Source: Bacteroidales bacterium
GTDB taxonomy: Bacteria > Bacteroidota > Bacteroidia > Bacteroidales > F082
Assembly (NCBI GenBank): GCA_024689285.1
Contig: JAILDR010000096.1
Coordinates: forward strand, 1 to 6,609
Length of the DNA stretch: 6,609 nt
Reading direction: 5' to 3'
Shown: piece by piece, positions 4,215 to 6,609 of the stretch
Numbering within the stretch: the stretch's first letter is position 1
Layout of the letters: each line of letters opens with the position of its first letter
Notes under the pieces: generated by a model
Told to the model about the DNA's origin: nothing
The model's input: the letters and a program-made list of their open reading frames with translations, nothing else
Database searches by the model: none
Translations under genes and position numbers: made by a program

Positions 4215-6402
4215 CCTTGTTTTTGCCGTTGGCTGCGCATTTGCATGTGGCCCTAACATATATCCTCCTTCGGGATATTACCTGTTTCACCTTGTGGACT
4301 TGCCAGACAATCCCGCTGAGAACTACAACTTGAACAACAACAGGAACTGTCAGCTGTGGCAGCAGCAAACATCGGCCAGCATACCGTTGGACGACATCTA
4401 TCGGTTGGTTTACAAGTTTGATATCGAAACGCTTAATGGGTTGAAATCGCACATTATCCCAGAGGAAGTGAAAGGCAATCAAATGGCGCAATGGTTGGTA
4501 GAGCATGATGACCAAGAGGCACTTGATTTCCTGATTCTGGCGAAAAACTGCGAGTGGCTGCGTCGAGAGAGCCTTTCGCCTTGGTATTATCCTTCAAAAG
4601 ACGACCCGGTGAGGTATTCACTTAATGATTTAGTTGAGGTGGCCAGGCAGAAGATGGACGGGCGTTTTGCCGACCGCTATGCTTTGCAAGCAGTCAGGGC
4701 TATGACTTCGCTCAAACAATATGAGGAAATCATTCGCTTTTGGAATGATACGGAAGCACGGGTGCCTGAAGGCGTTTTGCGCCAGATGGTCTTGTCGTAT
4801 GTTGCTGGTGCCTACGTCCATCTTGACGACATCGAGCAGGCCAAACACTATTACATTTTGGCCGATGATATTATCGGCCTTCTGGAATGCGACCCACGCT
4901 ATCGTGGAACATTGAGCCGCGTTGAACAGATGGAACTCCTCTATGAAAACTATCCTGACTGTCCTGCGTTCCGTCTGAAGCTTTGGGAAATATTGGGGCA
5001 GATAGAACCTAACCACGACCTCAATTCAGATAATTGGTGGGATTGGTATGCCCCTGTTGAAAAAGATGAAGTCATTCAACTGGGCTTGCTCTGCGACAAA
5101 ATCCTTGAAGGCGATTTGCCTGCCGATAAAGCATTGTGGGCATACGCTGCCACTTTCATTGCCCACTTGCAAGGCGATGACAAAAAGGCCGACCGTTATC
5201 TGAGGACGGCTGAAAAAGCCGTGAAAGACCAGAACCTTTCGGATGCCATCAAAGTGATGCGCATTTACATTGACGCGCAAATCTGCACCTACGACAAAGC
5301 CTACGAGCAGAAGCTTTTTGCACAACTGCGTTGGTTGCAGGACATGTTGGAAGCCCATATTGACGACGAGACCATCAGCGAGACAAGTAGTGTCTATTGC
5401 CTGAAATTCTGTCTTAGCTATTACTATTGGAACGATGCCATGCGCTGCATCCTCTTGGGCACAGTATGCCCAAAGATGATGGAAGCCGGCAAAACTTCTC
5501 TGGCTTTGCAGCTGGCCAATATGGCGAGCTATTCGCTGCTCAACGCGATTGGTGAAATAGGCATTACCTGTTGGGACGATGACCTTATCCAAAAATATGG
5601 CGGCCAACATATCTCGATATCGTTGGAGGAATATAGGAAAAGCCATTTCTTCAACGAATATGACTATAGCTGTCATTTCGCTGCCATGATGGACACCTTG
5701 TCGGCCAACGATTTGATGGCCTATGTCCGTGTGGTGGAAAAGCCGCAAACAGAGTTCCAGCGGTTCATTAACGCCCATTCCTATACCAATCTTGATTATC
5801 TCAACGAAATCATAGGGACACATTGTTTGCGTGAAATGCGTTACGCCGAGGCGGAGCGATACTTTATGAAAGTGTCGTCGGACTATTCCCTGTGTACCAA
5901 TGTCTACAAATACGATTATTTGAACCGAGACCCGTTTAGTCTAAATCCCAGGCTATGGAGCCACGGCATGGAGGCCAAGTTGTTCTTTGCCAAGACGATG
6001 AACCGCATGGAGCAGGACATTGTCGCCACCACCGACCCCAACCTAAAAGCCTTGTTGATGCTTGACTTCGGCATAGGTTTGCGCAACTCGTTTGATTATT
6101 GCTGGGCATTGACGCAATACAAATATGGATGGTTGTGGGGGAATGTTGGGCACTATGATTGGCAAAAAGATGAGAAGTGCTTGAACGCCATGCAGCGGGT
6201 GGAGAAGCTTTTCAGCGAGGCCTTTGCGACTTTCACCAACGACGAATATGCAGCCCAAGCCCAGCTGCGTTTCAGCAACTATAAGACTGTGATGGAGCGT
6301 TATCCTGAGACCCAGGCGGGCGACATTGTGCGAGGGTGCTGCGACAACTACGCTGATTATCATGCGGAGAAGGGAAAGAATCTGGCTTATTTAAGCCATT
6401 GA
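4183..6402 (+). CDS. Large secreted helical/TPR-like protein of unknown function
   Basis: The best start is ATG 4183, which opens directly with a signal peptide (MRYARFIVTISLVFAVGCAF); a TTG at 4150 in the same frame would bury it. The mature protein may be lipidated at Cys22 (AFACGP) or Cys18 (AVGC). Right after comes PNIYPPSGYYLF, an opening I associate with uncharacterised large Bacteroidales envelope proteins. The remaining 700 residues look almost wholly helical and rich in Tyr, Trp and acidic residues. TPR-like helix pairs can be picked out around residues 165-230 (the part ending DDIEQAKHYYILADD), near 546-566 (MRYAEAERYFMKV) and in the last 80 residues. No catalytic motif is recognised. 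The 32-base overlap with the lipoprotein gene and lack of its own ribosome site imply coupled translation, so the two probably form a surface or periplasmic complex. The exact family is not known to me. Confidence 0.8.
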   Translation: MRYARFIVTISLVFAVGCAFACGPNIYPPSGYYLFHLVDLPDNPAENYNLNNNRNCQLWQQQTSASIPLDDIYRLVYKFDIETLNGLKSHIIPEEVKGNQMAQWLVEHDDQEALDFLILAKNCEWLRRESLSPWYYPSKDDPVRYSLNDLVEVARQKMDGRFADRYALQAVRAMTSLKQYEEIIRFWNDTEARVPEGVLRQMVLSYVAGAYVHLDDIEQAKHYYILADDIIGLLECDPRYRGTLSRVEQMELLYENYPDCPAFRLKLWEILGQIEPNHDLNSDNWWDWYAPVEKDEVIQLGLLCDKILEGDLPADKALWAYAATFIAHLQGDDKKADRYLRTAEKAVKDQNLSDAIKVMRIYIDAQICTYDKAYEQKLFAQLRWLQDMLEAHIDDETISETSSVYCLKFCLSYYYWNDAMRCILLGTVCPKMMEAGKTSLALQLANMASYSLLNAIGEIGITCWDDDLIQKYGGQHISISLEEYRKSHFFNEYDYSCHFAAMMDTLSANDLMAYVRVVEKPQTEFQRFINAHSYTNLDYLNEIIGTHCLREMRYAEAERYFMKVSSDYSLCTNVYKYDYLNRDPFSLNPRLWSHGMEAKLFFAKTMNRMEQDIVATTDPNLKALLMLDFGIGLRNSFDYCWALTQYKYGWLWGNVGHYDWQKDEKCLNAMQRVEKLFSEAFATFTNDEYAAQAQLRFSNYKTVMERYPETQAGDIVRGCCDNYADYHAEKGKNLAYLSH

Positions 6403-6463
6403 AAAGCAAGACTATATCCATTACAACAAAATCCGAAACGCCGCCATAAACCATGGAAAAATT

Positions 6464-6551
6464 TCATCGCGTACCTTCAACGTAGTCTTATCGTACCTTT
6501 ATCGTAGTCTTATCCTCCTTTAGTGTTCCTTTACCCCTCCTTTAGTGCTCC
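6464..6551. repeat. 11-bp tandem array, eight units
   Basis: Eight consecutive 11-mers are seen: four ending CGTAC or CGTAG (TCATCGCGTAC, CTTCAACGTAG, TCTTATCGTAC, CTTTATCGTAG) and four ending CTCC or TTCC (TCTTATCCTCC, TTTAGTGTTCC, TTTACCCCTCC, TTTAGTGCTCC). The register is kept without slip over 88 bases, and within the first and last halves alternate units are most alike, implying an older 22-base unit. It begins 61 bases after the stop of the second operon gene. Confidence 0.85.
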
Positions 6552-6578
6552 TTTTGTGTCTTTGGCAACTGATTTGAC
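6551..6578 (-). repeat. Dispersed motif, copy 2 (inverted to 3049-3079)
   Basis: Read on the minus strand this copy has GTCAA, ATCAGTTGCC and AAGACACAAAAG in the same order as 3049-3079, with a perfect 12-base core (6551-6562). It abuts the 11-bp array directly. With copy 1 it flanks the two-gene secreted-protein operon in inverted orientation. Confidence 0.6.
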
Positions 6579-6590
6579 AAGCGATTCAGT

Positions 6591-6609
6591 ATGGGCAGAA
6601 AGAAATTGA
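6591..6609 (+). CDS. Possible start of a further gene (partial)
   Basis: ATG at 6591 opens a frame reading MGRKKL that is still open at the window edge. TGTCTTTG at 6557-6564 is one base from a TAnnTTTG box, about 27 bases upstream. There is no clear ribosome site. Six codons are too few to name anything, and it may be chance. Confidence 0.2.

Noticed and set aside
5026..5823. Minus-strand open frame of 265 codons inside the large secreted protein gene
   Set aside because: No promoter, no recognisable domain, wholly contained in a convincing gene on the other strand.

Overview
The window looks like chromosomal DNA from a Bacteroidales bacterium, probably Prevotella-like. Four things point there: the C-terminus of phosphoglycerate kinase; several promoters matching the Bacteroidetes sigma-ABfr pattern TAnnTTTG; a primase/helicase-like gene of a family (VirE/DUF3987-like, BT4734-associated) that I know mainly from Bacteroidales; and secreted proteins with Cys-containing signal peptides but no strong Shine-Dalgarno sites. 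Family calls come from reading motifs by eye; no search was run.

Layout. At 1-148 is the 3' end of pgk (+), followed by a long hairpin that probably insulates it from the convergent gene. At 347-1663 (-) is a 438-residue ATPase-like protein matching only the C-terminal part of the longer VirE/DUF3987-type proteins. It is GC-rich and is bracketed by a perfect 27-bp inverted repeat, each arm being three copies of a 9-mer (316-342 and 1952-1978). A long leader, a TATCTTTG promoter and an 11-bp-periodic array lie upstream of it. At 2218-2691 (+) is a small, AT-richer gene that resembles the PBECR (phage Barnase-EndoU-ColicinE5/D-RelE-like) nuclease domain. Facing its 3' end is what looks like a complete small-RNA unit on the minus strand: a promoter near 2783-2813, a roughly 116-nt structured body, and a perfect rho-independent terminator sitting inside the last codons of the nuclease gene. 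At 2870-3080 there is repeat-rich, gene-free DNA. At 3222-6402 (+) are two overlapping genes, a lipoprotein with a probable TIM-barrel fold and a 739-residue secreted helical/TPR-like protein, with tandem promoter candidates upstream. The end of the window (6403-6609) carries a clean array of eight 11-bp units and possibly the first codons of another gene.

How it fits together. The two secreted proteins are almost certainly co-transcribed and translationally coupled, and probably act together at the cell envelope; their function is unknown. The most unusual content is outside the genes: the antisense-overlapping small RNA beside a putative RNase toxin, the 9-mer inverted repeats around a solitary helicase fragment, and several intergenic arrays that share an 11-bp (or 22-bp) period without sharing much sequence. 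These make the middle of the window look like accessory DNA inserted next to a housekeeping gene.
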